Of a stretch of DNA of 64,000 bases, positions 1 to 10,400 are shown piece after piece. The stretch comes from Cyprinodon diabolis. Its lineage: Eukaryota; Chordata; Actinopteri; Cyprinodontiformes; Cyprinodontidae. A model generated the notes under the pieces. It was not told the origin of the DNA. It did no database searches and saw only the letters and a list, made by a program, of their open reading frames with translations. The stretch spans positions 40,451,719 to 40,515,718 of the forward strand of contig CM060075.1 of the NCBI GenBank assembly GCA_030533445.1, given 5' to 3'. The first letter of the stretch is position 1; every line of letters begins with the position of its first letter. The position numbers and the translations under genes are program-made.

Positions 1-553
1 TTCCACCTAATATGGTGGTTTTCCCACGATGCACTGCGCCCGAGGTAAACAATTGACGTCACTTGGCGGAGACCGATACATTTAGAGCAGTAATTATTTA
101 AAAAAAATTGCATTTAAGATAAAACATAAAATGTTGTCTGTCAATATGCTCAATTCACAATTACTTAAGTGGAAAAGTTTCAAGAAATGAGTCTGAGATG
201 ATTCACTTTATAACATGGCGCATTATCCTGCTGGAAGTAGCCATCAGAAGATTGGTACACTGTGGTCATAAGGACATAAGGTCAGCAACAATGCTGAGGT
301 AGGCTGCCTCATTTATTTGATGCTAAATTGGTATTAAGTGGCCCAAAGTGTGGCAATAAATATCCCCCAAACAGATGGTACAATTAGATCAGGCTCAGTA
401 TGACCTAATTATAGACTCTTACATTTTAGCTTGAATTGATTTATTTAATTAAAGTACGCTAGATTACTGTGTATGCCATTAGCAATGGCAAATTTTATGT
501 AAAAAAATACACAAAATAATTTATTTCAAAAATTAGTTTTAATCAGAATCAGT
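1..553. other. Gene-free left edge
   Basis: AT-rich sequence with no supportable exon or RNA gene. The last eight bases (546-553, GAATCAGT) are the left target-site duplication of the hAT element that follows. Confidence 0.5.
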
Positions 554-2082
554 CAGAGATGGCAAAAGTACTCACTTTCCGTACTTGAGTTAAAGTACAG
601 ATACTTGTGTTAAAAATACTCTGGTAAAAGTGGAAGTACTGATTAAACTTCTTTACTCAAGTAAAAGTAACAAGGTACAGGCTTGTAAATTTACTTAAAG
701 TATAAAAGTAAAAGTAGAAACCACTTTTTTCATGCCGTTGCCTACATTTTAAATGGATGTCTGCCAATAGGACTAGATCTCCGTTGTGTTCATTTTCAAT
801 CATCTCGTCGTCCATGCTACTATGCTAACGCCACCAAGCTGCAATGATTTGCCGCCAATGAATATCGCCGAATCTGTCGATTCATCTTGTAGTGGTGCGT
901 CAAATGCAACGTAGATTCCCATCCAATTAGACTGAATTTGGTATTTGTGAGAAAACGGCTCGCCAGCTCCCGTCTCACGTCAGAGGAGGAGTAAGCAGAT
1001 GACTTGCAAAAAGGTAGTAAGAACCAGCGGACAACAAAATTCAAGTTCAAAAGTGGGTAGCGGTTTATTTACTGGTGCAACGGTGAAGACAAAAAAAAAC
1101 AAAACAAACAAAATACTTTCAAATAAAGAAAACAAAACCGGCCATTGCAGGCAATACAAAACACTGACAGCCTCACAGCAAGCTGACTTTAAATATAGTC
1201 TCTCTAAGCAGACCTTCAAGAGCAGTTTCTCCAACCAGTCTCTCCAAGCAGACCCCCTTAAATAGACCGACTAATAATCAGCCAATTGGGACAGCCCAAC
1301 TAAACAGGAAGGCAAATCCCCAATAAAGCACAGTTAACATTGTAGAAAAATACAGACAATAGCATCATTCATACAAAAAACATACATATTTATGAAATAA
1401 TTTAACCATACTAACATTACCATTTCACCTACTTATTACCATGCAAACAATTATTAAATACATTGAAATCCCACTTAACACCCCTGCCCCCTAATAGTCT
1501 TTTTCAATGCCCTGGGACAATGGATAAGAGACTGGCTCCGATGCGGTACATGTTTCCACACGGACCAGTATGCTGACGGACTAAGGGAAGAGAATGTGTA
1601 ATTTGACTGGGAAGTTTTATTGCCGACTACGGAGTGTATATTAAAGCTGTCGCAGTGGGTACCTTCAGAGTTTGCTACGCTGGTGAGTAAGTAAAGTGTT
1701 GAATGAAAGGTGACGTAATTTCGGAACTAGTGTAAATTACCGGGTGAATTGTTTGGAACTGCCGCCGCCATGACGGCCGGTCTGTGGTGCATGCTGGGAA
1801 ATGTAGTGAAGGATGTGATGCTGTGTGTGATAGATGGCGGCTAAACTTTGGCAACAGAGGGGGAAAACGGCTCCGTTTTCACAGTATTGATGACGTGAAA
1901 AATAATAACGGTAACTCCATTGAAATGATTCAAAACTAAAGTAACGAGCCAATTTTTTAAAATGTAAGGAGTAGAAGTAAAAAGTCGCCATAAAAATAAG
2001 TAGTAAAGTAAAGTAAAAATATAAGAAAAATCTACTTGAGTACAGTAACGAAGTATTTGTACTTCGTTATTTCCCTTCTCTG
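554..2082. mobile_element. Non-autonomous hAT-type DNA transposon
   Basis: The element starts CAGAGATGGCAAAAGTAC and its other end, reverse-complemented, reads CAGAGAAGGGAAATAACG, so the outer inverted repeats share CAGAGA-GG. Both ends are flanked by a perfect 8-bp duplication GAATCAGT (546-553 and 2083-2090), the size used by hAT transposases. The subterminal zones are rich in AGTAAAAGTA and TACTTGAGTA motifs, typical of abundant teleost hAT-type miniature elements. At 1.53 kb it has no long open frame, so it must have been moved by a transposase made elsewhere. The short open frames inside show no family motif. Confidence 0.85.
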
Positions 2083-2090
2083 GAATCAGT

Positions 2091-2640
2091 TGGTAAAATG
2101 TGAATCAGAATCAGCAAGGTAAAATGTGCATTCCTTGCACAGTGCTCCTTGGGATTTTTAAAGCTTGGGAAATCTTTTTGTTTCCAAATCCAGCTTTAAA
2201 CTTCTCCACAACAGTGTCTCGGACCTGTCTGATGTGTTCCTTGTTCTTCATGATGCTCTCTGCACTTTAAACAGACCTCTGAGGCGATCACAGAGCAGGT
2301 GCATTTATCGGGAGACTTGATTACACACAGGTGGATTCTATTTAGTATCATTTAGGTCGACATTGGATCATTCAGAGATCCTCACTGAACTTCTAGGGAG
2401 AGTTTGCTGCACTGAAAGTAAAAGGGGCCGATTCATTTTGCACACCCCACTCTTCAGTTTTTTATTTGTTAAAAAAGTTAAAAATATCCAATATATTTAA
2501 TTAAACTTCATGATTGGGTAAAACTAGTTTTTGATTCTTCACTAAAAAATGTTTATGTTCGATGCCTGAAATGTGGCAAGAGTTTGAGATTTTCAAGAGA
2601 GCAGATTATTTTTGCAGGGCAAACTGTAACTGGGCTGATA
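2091..2640. repeat. Dispersed teleost DNA repeat, probably a DNA-transposon remnant
   Basis: The stretch resembles a consensus I know as very common in fish genomes: text about 2190-2350 ending in a GATTACACACAGGTGG segment, then a tail around 2440-2600 with TTTTTATTTGTTAAAAAAG and TGAAATGTGGCAA. I assign it to DNA-transposon-derived repeats from memory of that consensus only. The exact family needs a repeat library. Confidence 0.45.
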
Positions 2641-2994
2641 TCTAAGGAGAGCTCTGACAGGGTTTCACTTGCCAATAACGTACATTTATAACATAAGTTT
2701 TAGTGGTTGTAGAAGTAATAGAAAACACAGATCTGGGAACTGGAATTCTAGCAGCACTCCTACATTATTTTCTACATTTTCTCTCCGTTGTCCTTTCTTT
2801 CACAGTAAAGGGTATCGGCATCTCAGATATGTTAGATTTGTTTACCAAGCTTTCCTGTCTGACCCTTCAAAACAATCTACCATCAACAGCATTATGTTGT
2901 AGAAGCTTTTATGCAACAGCCTTTTTTTTGGGAGTTTTTACAGCACATTTTGGAGTTTTTACGGCACTAGTGTCTCGTTTTTTTTGGCAGTAGG

Positions 2995-3135
2995 CTGGCA
3001 GGAAAGGGGGTATGAGAGAGGGAGAGACATGTGGCCAAGGATTCGAACCCGGGTCATCCATGTCGAGGACTAAGGAATCTTTCTGTACATGGGTTTTGTG
3101 CGCTAAACACTGGGCAACCAAAGCACGCCCTTATG
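2995..3135 (-). repeat. tRNA-like SINE fragment
   Basis: Read on the minus strand this holds a B-box-like GGGTTCGAATCC (in plus sense GGATTCGAACCC near 3039) and the block CCTTAGTCCTCGACATGGATG seen in teleost tRNA-derived repeats. A shorter diverged copy of the same block lies at 36300-36378. It is not a functional tRNA gene because no cloverleaf closes around it. Confidence 0.45.
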
Positions 3136-3460
3136 CAACAAACTTTTAAACAATTTTCCCAACATTTATGGAGAACAGCAAAGTTGCTCTTTTGTAGTTT
3201 TTATTATTTTCACCTATAAACATAGAAAAAGTCAGCAGCCTTTTGAAATGTTCTGTAGTATGGTATAAATCAAGATTCTCCAGAACATATCTCCAAAGCC
3301 TGCTATTTTCTGTAACACAAGTTGTGCTACCCACAGTAATTGCTGATAAAAAGTCTAAAAAGTCTAAAGTCTGCAGTCGAACAACTGTGCGGGAGAGACG
3401 AACTCAAAGAAGAGAAGCTAGCGGTAAATATATGTTCGATTACTGCCTGCTAAGCTAAAA

Positions 3461-3542
3461 GCAGCCTAGCCTAAGCTACGGCTAATAGCAGCCTAGCCTA
3501 AGCTACGGCTAATAGCAGCCTAGCCTAAAGCTACGGCTAATA
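3461..3542. repeat. 27-bp tandem repeat, three copies
   Basis: Three head-to-tail copies of a unit starting GCAGCCTAGCCTAAGCTACG (3461-3487, 3488-3514, 3515-3542). The third copy has one extra A. The flanks at 3430-3460 and 3543-3550 look like decayed further units. Confidence 0.9.
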
Positions 3543-3593
3543 GTAGCCTTGCAAGAACAAGCTTTATTAAAGTGTATTTTTTGTGATTCACAG

Positions 3594-4166
3594 GAAGCAG
3601 TACGCCATCTTCACAACTTGGAGACAAACTGCAGGCGCTATGAACCGGAGCAAGGGTAAGAGTTAAAGAATATGCTTTCATTCTGCGGTAAAAGGAAATA
3701 GATACGGATGGATACCGATCATAACTGTACATTTTGTTTTCACAGACTAATCTCGCCTCATAATGAGGCGGTGACCTCCTATTATTCATACCACTCTCAT
3801 TTAATTGTTTTCCAGCTGCCTGTAAGACGTATTATGAGACGGTACGCAGGAGCTTCAGATATATGCAGCCTGAGATCACGTTGCGCGCGGAATGCCAAGC
3901 ATTCAGAAAAGGAAGAGGGTAAGACTTTATTTGGTGACTATTTTTCAGGTGCATTGATAGATGTGTTGTGTCCATACGCAGTGCATCCCATCGCATAGTG
4001 CTGATTCATTGTATTTTTTTTTTTTTTTTTACAGCTGCTGGAATCGAGGCAGAGTGTGCTAGCTCAAGAGGAAGGGGAACTCTGGAATGGCCGCCGTCAT
4101 TTCGTAGGCCGGATCTCTCTGAACCCGGTTAGAAGCGATGCGGAAGTACAGGGCCATGCACAGTAG
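3594..4166 (+). pseudogene. Decayed three-exon gene-like locus, family unknown
   Basis: Three stretches look like exons: 3594-3655 (acceptor CACAG, donor GTAAG), 3816-3918 (acceptor TTCCAG, donor GTAAG) and 4035-4166 (acceptor after an 18-T run and ACAG, stop TAG 4164-4166), followed by AATAAA at 4313-4318. Exons 1 and 2 join in phase to read a basic, Tyr/Arg-rich stretch containing CKTYYETVRRSFRYMQPE. The third exon reads well as LLESRQSVLAQEEGELW, but only if exon 2 ends in a different frame (IQKRKR). So exon 2 seems to hold a one-base frameshift. I could not place the family. Read as a relic gene or a captured multi-exon fragment. It may instead be non-coding. Confidence 0.35.
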
Positions 4167-4489
4167 GTGTCTGCACATCGGACCTGCCTCGGAGGGAATG
4201 CTGCCAGTTACCTCCAACCCCGAAGAGGCAAACGGACAGTTCACGGAGTTGTAATTTTTGGATACGCATGTGTGGGCAGATCCTCGCGTTGTACATAGTT
4301 CTTTTTTGTTTTAATAAAGCTCTTTCTTTGCATAAACAGCTTCCTGGCAAATGTTCATTTCCTGTATAAATTCATTCATGTCCTTGATTGTAGCCTAATA
4401 ATTGTGTAGTAGTGTAGGATAACATAAATACACAGCATATGAATAAATAAATATATGAATGAATAAATAAATAATTATATATATATTTA

Positions 4490-4830
<341 letters not shown>

Positions 4831-6120
4831 CTTCATTCATATGCTAATTAGGGCCATTAGTACAGCTCATCGCTCTCCACATACGTCAGAGTCCGTTTCC
4901 GACAATGTGTGGCACAGACAAACGGCGACAAGCGCGGGTTGCAAATTGTCGAAAACTGACGAAAATCAGGGAAATCTGCGGGAGTTTACGGGGACGAAAA
5001 TCTCACTTTTCATGCAGGGCAAGCTGTGCAACCCCCTCTAAGGTTCCTGAACCGCAGTTGGCGGCCCCCAAGGTTCCTGTGCTGCAGAGACGCCGTCCTT
5101 CAAGGTTCCTGCTGCAGTGACACCATCTTCCAGAGGTTCTCCTTTGTTGCCGGCCTCACGGGCTGTCTTCCAGGGATCCTCCTTCGTCACCGGCCTGATG
5201 CTTTCTGGTGTTTCTCAGTATTTTGGATTTTTGGTTCTCTGCCTCTGTTCATTAAATCTTCAAGATTCACCTTTGCCTCCTGGTCTCTGCATTTCAGTCC
5301 TCAATAATCTCCACCCCATGGTGACACTGGGTTGATTCAACTACATAAGTTAAAAAAATACACCTGAAGCATATTAGTTATAAAACATGCAGAATTTCAA
5401 ACTAGCATCATACTTTTTTTCTTAAAGTATAACTATCTAAATGTGCTTTGTGTAAAACAGTCTGTGAATATAGCCCTATTAATACATTAAAAAATAGCTA
5501 GAAAAACTACATGGAGGCATGTTTGCTTCTCAGCCTTTAAGGTCGTATTTTGCTACCTATCTAAGGTTTCTTTTTATAAAATGTTCTGAGTGCATATGCC
5601 AAATTTCGGTTTTAGTCATTGTTTCCCCCTTTACATTATATTAAATATTTCCATATAAGGAGGCGGACAACTGTAATAATCGTGAGACAAAAACTCTATA
5701 TGTTGAAGTTAATAAAGAGGAATTAGAGATTCTAATGCAAATCCGTTATCCATTTTTACCTCAGCTATTAACATGAACGCTATTGTGTGTGGTTACTGCT
5801 TCAGAATTCTGGCTGCTCTTTAAAATGTAACATACAGTAACTTGACATGAATGTTGCCTCTATCGTTTTTTTTGGGGGGAGTTCTACAAAGAAGTTTGTC
5901 AAGTGGCCTTAGTCCACCCAATAAAATAAATACTCATACAACCTATAATTTTGCACTTTTAAGAAGAAATGGAATACATTGTCTCTGATGCTGCCCCCAA
6001 AATCAGCAAAAAGTTAAATAACTGGTCGTAGACTGACTCCGTTATTGGCCACACAATGCAAAGTCTTCACTTTCACTCAACATTAGTCGTATTTTTTATT
6101 TTTGTTTTTTATATCAACAG
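4831..6120. other. Gene-free stretch with a short degenerate repeat
   Basis: Between 5038 and 5140 a phrase AAGGTTCCTG recurs at roughly 35-45 bp spacing, suggesting an imperfect tandem repeat, possibly part of a retroelement. From 5340 to 6120 the sequence is AT-rich and I see no exon, RNA gene or named repeat. Confidence 0.4.
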
Positions 6121-6131
6121 ATAAGGGGGTG

Positions 6132-6138
6132 TATAAAA
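6132..6138 (+). promoter_or_regulatory. TATA box of the mini lectin-like peptide gene
   Basis: TATAAAA at 6132-6138 in the context GTGTATAAAAGC. Transcription should begin about 25-30 bases downstream, giving a non-coding first exon of about 6162-6203 that ends at a good donor (CTG/GTAAGTC, intron starting 6204). Confidence 0.65.
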
Positions 6139-6333
6139 GCTGATTTATTATTCCTCAATTGGAAATTTCACAATTTCATACTAAAAGCAAGAAGCTGGAT
6201 CTGGTAAGTCTTTTACCAATTTTCTTTATAAATATTTTTCCTGTTATCATTTAGGCTCTCATTTTCTTGTTGTATTTTAATGTTTATTGTTACAGCAGGT
6301 GATAATCATCTAGAATACACCAGATCTGCAGGC

Positions 6334-6751
6334 ATGAGGATGTTGACTCTGTGTTTGCTTCTTTGTGAATTGATTCTTGTAAATAATGTTACTGGTACGT
6401 GTTTTGTTAATTAATGTGCAGTAAGTAAGATAAAATCTTCTATTTCTCCATTAAAGTGCTACAAAGCAACTCTACTAACCAAATCTGTTATTTTATGATA
6501 GAGAATATCCAGAAATTAAGATTACTGAGACATGAATAGAGATTCTTTTTTTATGTCGTTAATGCATTTGGGCAGTTGCTTTGACGGCAGCAAGGCCTTG
6601 GACACCACATCCCTCCCCTAACTCTCAGGCTCTGTTGGTCTAAAACAGTTTTCTGTCTTTCTTGTTCATAGTACAAAAGTGCTGGGATGATGATTGCTGC
6701 AAGGTCTGCAAACCATCTGTCTGCGCTTCGAAAAAACTGAAAATATGCTGA
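6334..6751 (+). CDS. Secreted 46-residue cysteine-rich peptide, C-type lectin derived
   Basis: Two coding exons, 6334-6394 and 6672-6751, join in phase 1 to give 46 codons and a TGA. A non-coding exon ending at 6203 and a second exon opening at 6296 precede the ATG. Residues 1-20 (MRMLTLCLLLCELILVNNVT) are a signal peptide. The remaining 26 residues carry six cysteines at 24, 29, 30, 33, 38 and 46, six lysines and three aspartates (about +3). The second exon matches the last CRD exon of the lectins in this window: the spacing C-W-x4-C-x7-C, the proline three residues before the third family cysteine, and a terminal Lys-rich tail ending in Cys all align with lectins B and C. The signal exon has the same length and phase as theirs (61 nt, phase 1). 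No other CRD exon lies in the 277-nt intron. It is therefore probably a lectin gene collapsed to its first and last exons, possibly now an antimicrobial-type peptide. That function is inferred only. It could also be an unexpressed relic. Confidence 0.6.
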
Positions 6752-6764
6752 GGCTCAGACATGA

Positions 6765-6803
6765 TTGCTTCTTAGTTCTCATAATTTCGGAACTAAGAAG
6801 CAA
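6765..6803. other. 14-bp perfect hairpin just after a stop codon
   Basis: TTGCTTCTTAGTTC (6765-6778) and its exact reverse complement (6790-6803) are separated by an 11-base loop. The stem begins 14 bases after the peptide gene's TGA, so it would sit in that transcript's 3' untranslated region. No run of T follows it. Function unknown. Confidence 0.85.
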
Positions 6804-7450
6804 CTTTCAACTGACACTCCCATTTATGCTTATTTCTGTTTAAAACTGGTGTGTAGTTTGTCTTTTTGGAAAAGAAATATCTACACAAAAGCAAAGAGCT
6901 GTTTGCTTTATATTTATTGTCAGAAAGAAACAGGTAAATTGATTATAGATGAGAACAAAACAGTGAAAAAATGTTAAGGCTCAATCAAATGGCTTTCATG
7001 CTAAAAGTAAAATGTATCTAGTTAACTTTTAAACCCCATTCAAATGTAAAGGAGAAAGTCAAGAAACAGAAACAGTTTATATTTTGCAAAGGTGGGTAAT
7101 AATGGTTCTGGACGATAATAAGTTTGTACAGATATCAGCCAAATTGGATTTCCATCACCTCAACGCAGACAGGGGCTCAATCCAGGTACCTCAGGTGTGG
7201 CTCCTACCTCCTGTTGGTTGTTCCTATCCCTTTATCTTAGTAGAGTAAAAACTAACAACACTATTCAGAGTAGAAAATGACCTCTGGACTGCTGTGTTGA
7301 ATCCAAACAGCCTTTGAAATTATTATGGGAGGGATACATACCAGAATTGTGCTGGTTAAATTATGACCGGCATTATGAAGCTGGAGTTCTTACTTTTTTA
7401 ATTCAAATTTTCACAACTGCGATATTTTACTGGAAGCTACACCTGCAGTT
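6804..7450. other. Intergenic stretch with flank homology to lectin A region
   Basis: No gene. The part around 6895-6955 (CTGTTTGCTTTATATTTATT, then GTCAGAAAG and a GGTAAATT segment) resembles 25065-25115, downstream of lectin A. This supports common descent of the peptide gene and lectin neighbourhoods. Confidence 0.4.
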
Positions 7451-10400
7451 TTACTGGGCAGGCCGTATCTTCATGCTTATGCTCTTCAAGGAGTAATCAT
7501 TGCCCTTCCAAGTTTCCCATTCCACTCCAACAGCATGGACTGCATTATCAGCCCCCCAGCGATAAACCCCGTTAGGGTTTGCATCCAAACAATTGATATA
7601 CCAGAAGGCTCCCAGAAATTTTCTGGCGCAGTTATCTTCCCAGGTGTCCTGATCTTTGTCAAATGTGGAGAATTTCTGTCCACTGTGTACATTAAGGCTG
7701 TCTCCTGCAGAAATCATTGCACACAAGAGTTCAAATATTAACACATAAAAATTATTCAAGTCCTGCTTTTTTTTTTTAAAGCACCTTAAAAACAACAGTT
7801 GTTTAAACAGAGGCCCATTTCACAAAGAATGTTTACTGAAAACTCTACATTTTAAACCTAAAAATGTTCCAAGTTTCCCATTTCTAAGAGAGACCTTTAA
7901 TAAATACTATAGCGGCCTTCCATAATAGACTACTTATAAACCTAGCATTAACTTGAGCAGCAATCTTCTACATCTCCTTTGCAGCTGTATTAGTCTTGAT
8001 TAGTCTTTTAAACAGATTCTTAAATATTTTTTTTAATAATTAAGCAACAAAATCTTTGGTTCCAGTAGAGTGAAATAGGCACTTCCTATTGTCATGGTGA
8101 CATGCATGTGGGTTAGAGCTCTAGATAAAATCATGACAGTGGGCCTATTCAGAGTTGACTAAACTAACTCACAGCAACCATTGTGAGAGCAAAAATTCAC
8201 TTCAATTCCAATCTTTGGCCAGGTCAATTCAGAGGTGAGGATTTTATTTTAAGTTTGTTAAACCTGCTTTGTCAAACAGACCTCTGAAAGACATTAGACT
8301 TAACAACCAAGCAAATCTGTGCATCCAGCTTCAGATTACTGTAACGTTTCACACTACGGACGTCGCTACAAGTTTCAAATATATATTAAAAAATTATAAT
8401 CACCCCCCTTCCCCACAGTGCACATAACTCGTGGTTTGTGGCTCAAAGAATTCAAGATGCAGAGCCTGAAATGGCCCAAAAGTCATAGTGTAGTGTAGTG
8501 TAGTGTAGTGTAGTGTAGTATAGTGTAGTATAGTGTAGTGTAGCATCTATAGTTTTAAATGAATTATCCATACTACTTACCCATCTGACTACTCTCTCTC
8601 CTAATGTCATTCTCCTAGGTGATTTCAATATTCATATGGACAATGTAAACCTTTCACTCACCAGAGACTTTTCCTCCTGCCTGGACAGTTCTGGATTTCA
8701 TCAGTATGTTGATTTTCCCACCCATATAAAAGGACATTCGCTGGACTTGATTTGCTGCTCTGGTTTAATCCCATTTAACTGTTCTGCTGATGATGTCCAT
8801 ATTTCAGATCACATTCTTCTATCCTTCAACGTTTCCCTGTCTCTCTCCATAATCAAGCCTGTCCGCCAGATTTCCTTCCGCAATATTAAGAACATAAACA
8901 CAGACATTTTATCCTCCCACATTGACAATATCCCAATCCCTGCTCTTTCCTCTCCAGACCACCTTGTCACCCACTACAACTCTGGGCTTTCCAATATTCT
9001 CAATTCCCTTGCCCCTCTCAAAACCCGGTCTGTATCCTTTTCCCGCTCTGCCCCTTGGTTTACTCCTGAGCTCCACCTCATGAAAGCCAAAGGTCGGCAA
9101 CTGGAACGCCTCCACAAAAAAACTGGTCTCTCCATACACAAAGAAATGCATAAAACTCATCTACTTCAATATTCAAATTCAATTGCCATTACTAAATCAA
9201 ATTACTATTCTGACCTTATCTGTTCCAATGATGGAAATTCCAAGTCTCTCTTTTCCCTAATGCATAAGATCTTTGACCCCCCTGATACCCTGCCTTCTTA
9301 CATGTATTCTACTCAGACCTGTAATTCTTTGTTAACCTTCTTTAATGAAAAAATCTGCTGCATTCACCAGCATTTACATATGACCGCCTTGCCTCCCACT
9401 TCCCCTCCGCCCCTCCCCCGTAGCCAGTCATTTTGCTCCTTCCTACTGCCCACTTCTACTGAAATTTCTGACCTCATTCAAAAATCCAAGTCCTCTACCT
9501 GTTCTCTTGACCCCCTCCCCACAGCTCTGGTCAAAACCTGTCTTACCTCCCTCCTCCCCTTCATTACTTCCATTATTCATTCCTCACTCTCCTCTGGTAT
9601 TGTTCCTTCACTTTTCAAAATTGCATCTGTCTCCCCGATTCTGAAAAAACCTGTTTCTGATCCCGCTAACTTTAATAATCTTTGTCCCATTTCTAATCTT
9701 CCCTTTATCTCTAAAATACTTGAAAAAATTGTGTCTGCTCAACTCCACACCTTTCTTACCCTCAACAGTCTTTACGAGCCTTTCCAGTCTGGTTTTCGCC
9801 CCTCTCATAGCACTGAAACTGCCCTAATAAATATCACAAACAATCTCCTTATAGCTGCTGACTCTGGACTCCTCTCCATCCTCATCCTTCTTGATCTCAG
9901 TGCAGCCTTTGATACCATTTCTTATCCCATTCTCCTCAATAGACTATCCTCTCTTGGCATCTCTCACATCCCTCTTGACTGGTTCCGCTCGTATCTCTCC
10001 GACCGCACTCAGTTTATTCAGCTCAAATCTTTCACTTCGCACCCTTCCCCTGTCACTTCTGGCGTTCCTCAAGGCTCAGTTCTTGGCCCCCTCCTCTTCA
10101 TCACTTACCTTCTTCCCCTTGGCAGTATTTTCCGGAAATTCAACATTCACTTTCACTGTTATGCGGATGACACCCAGCTTTATTTATCCAGTAAACCCAC
10201 TTCCTCACTCCCCCCCTTGTCCCTTACTAACTGCCTACTTGAAATTAAAGACTGGTTCACCTCAAACTTCCTTAAACTAAACAGTGATAAAACAGAACTC
10301 CTCCTCGTTGCCACTAAATCCACCCTATCAAAAATCAAAAGTTTCTCACTACCCATTGACAACTCCTTAGTCTCCCCCTCCCCTCAGTTCAAGAGTCTGG

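Noticed and set aside
999..1265. 88-codon open frame within the left hAT element
   Set aside because: Low-complexity composition, no domain, and the element has the structure of a non-autonomous copy.
2669..2993. Overlapping plus-strand open frames
   Set aside because: No signal peptide, domain or splice context, and the end runs into a tRNA-like SINE fragment.
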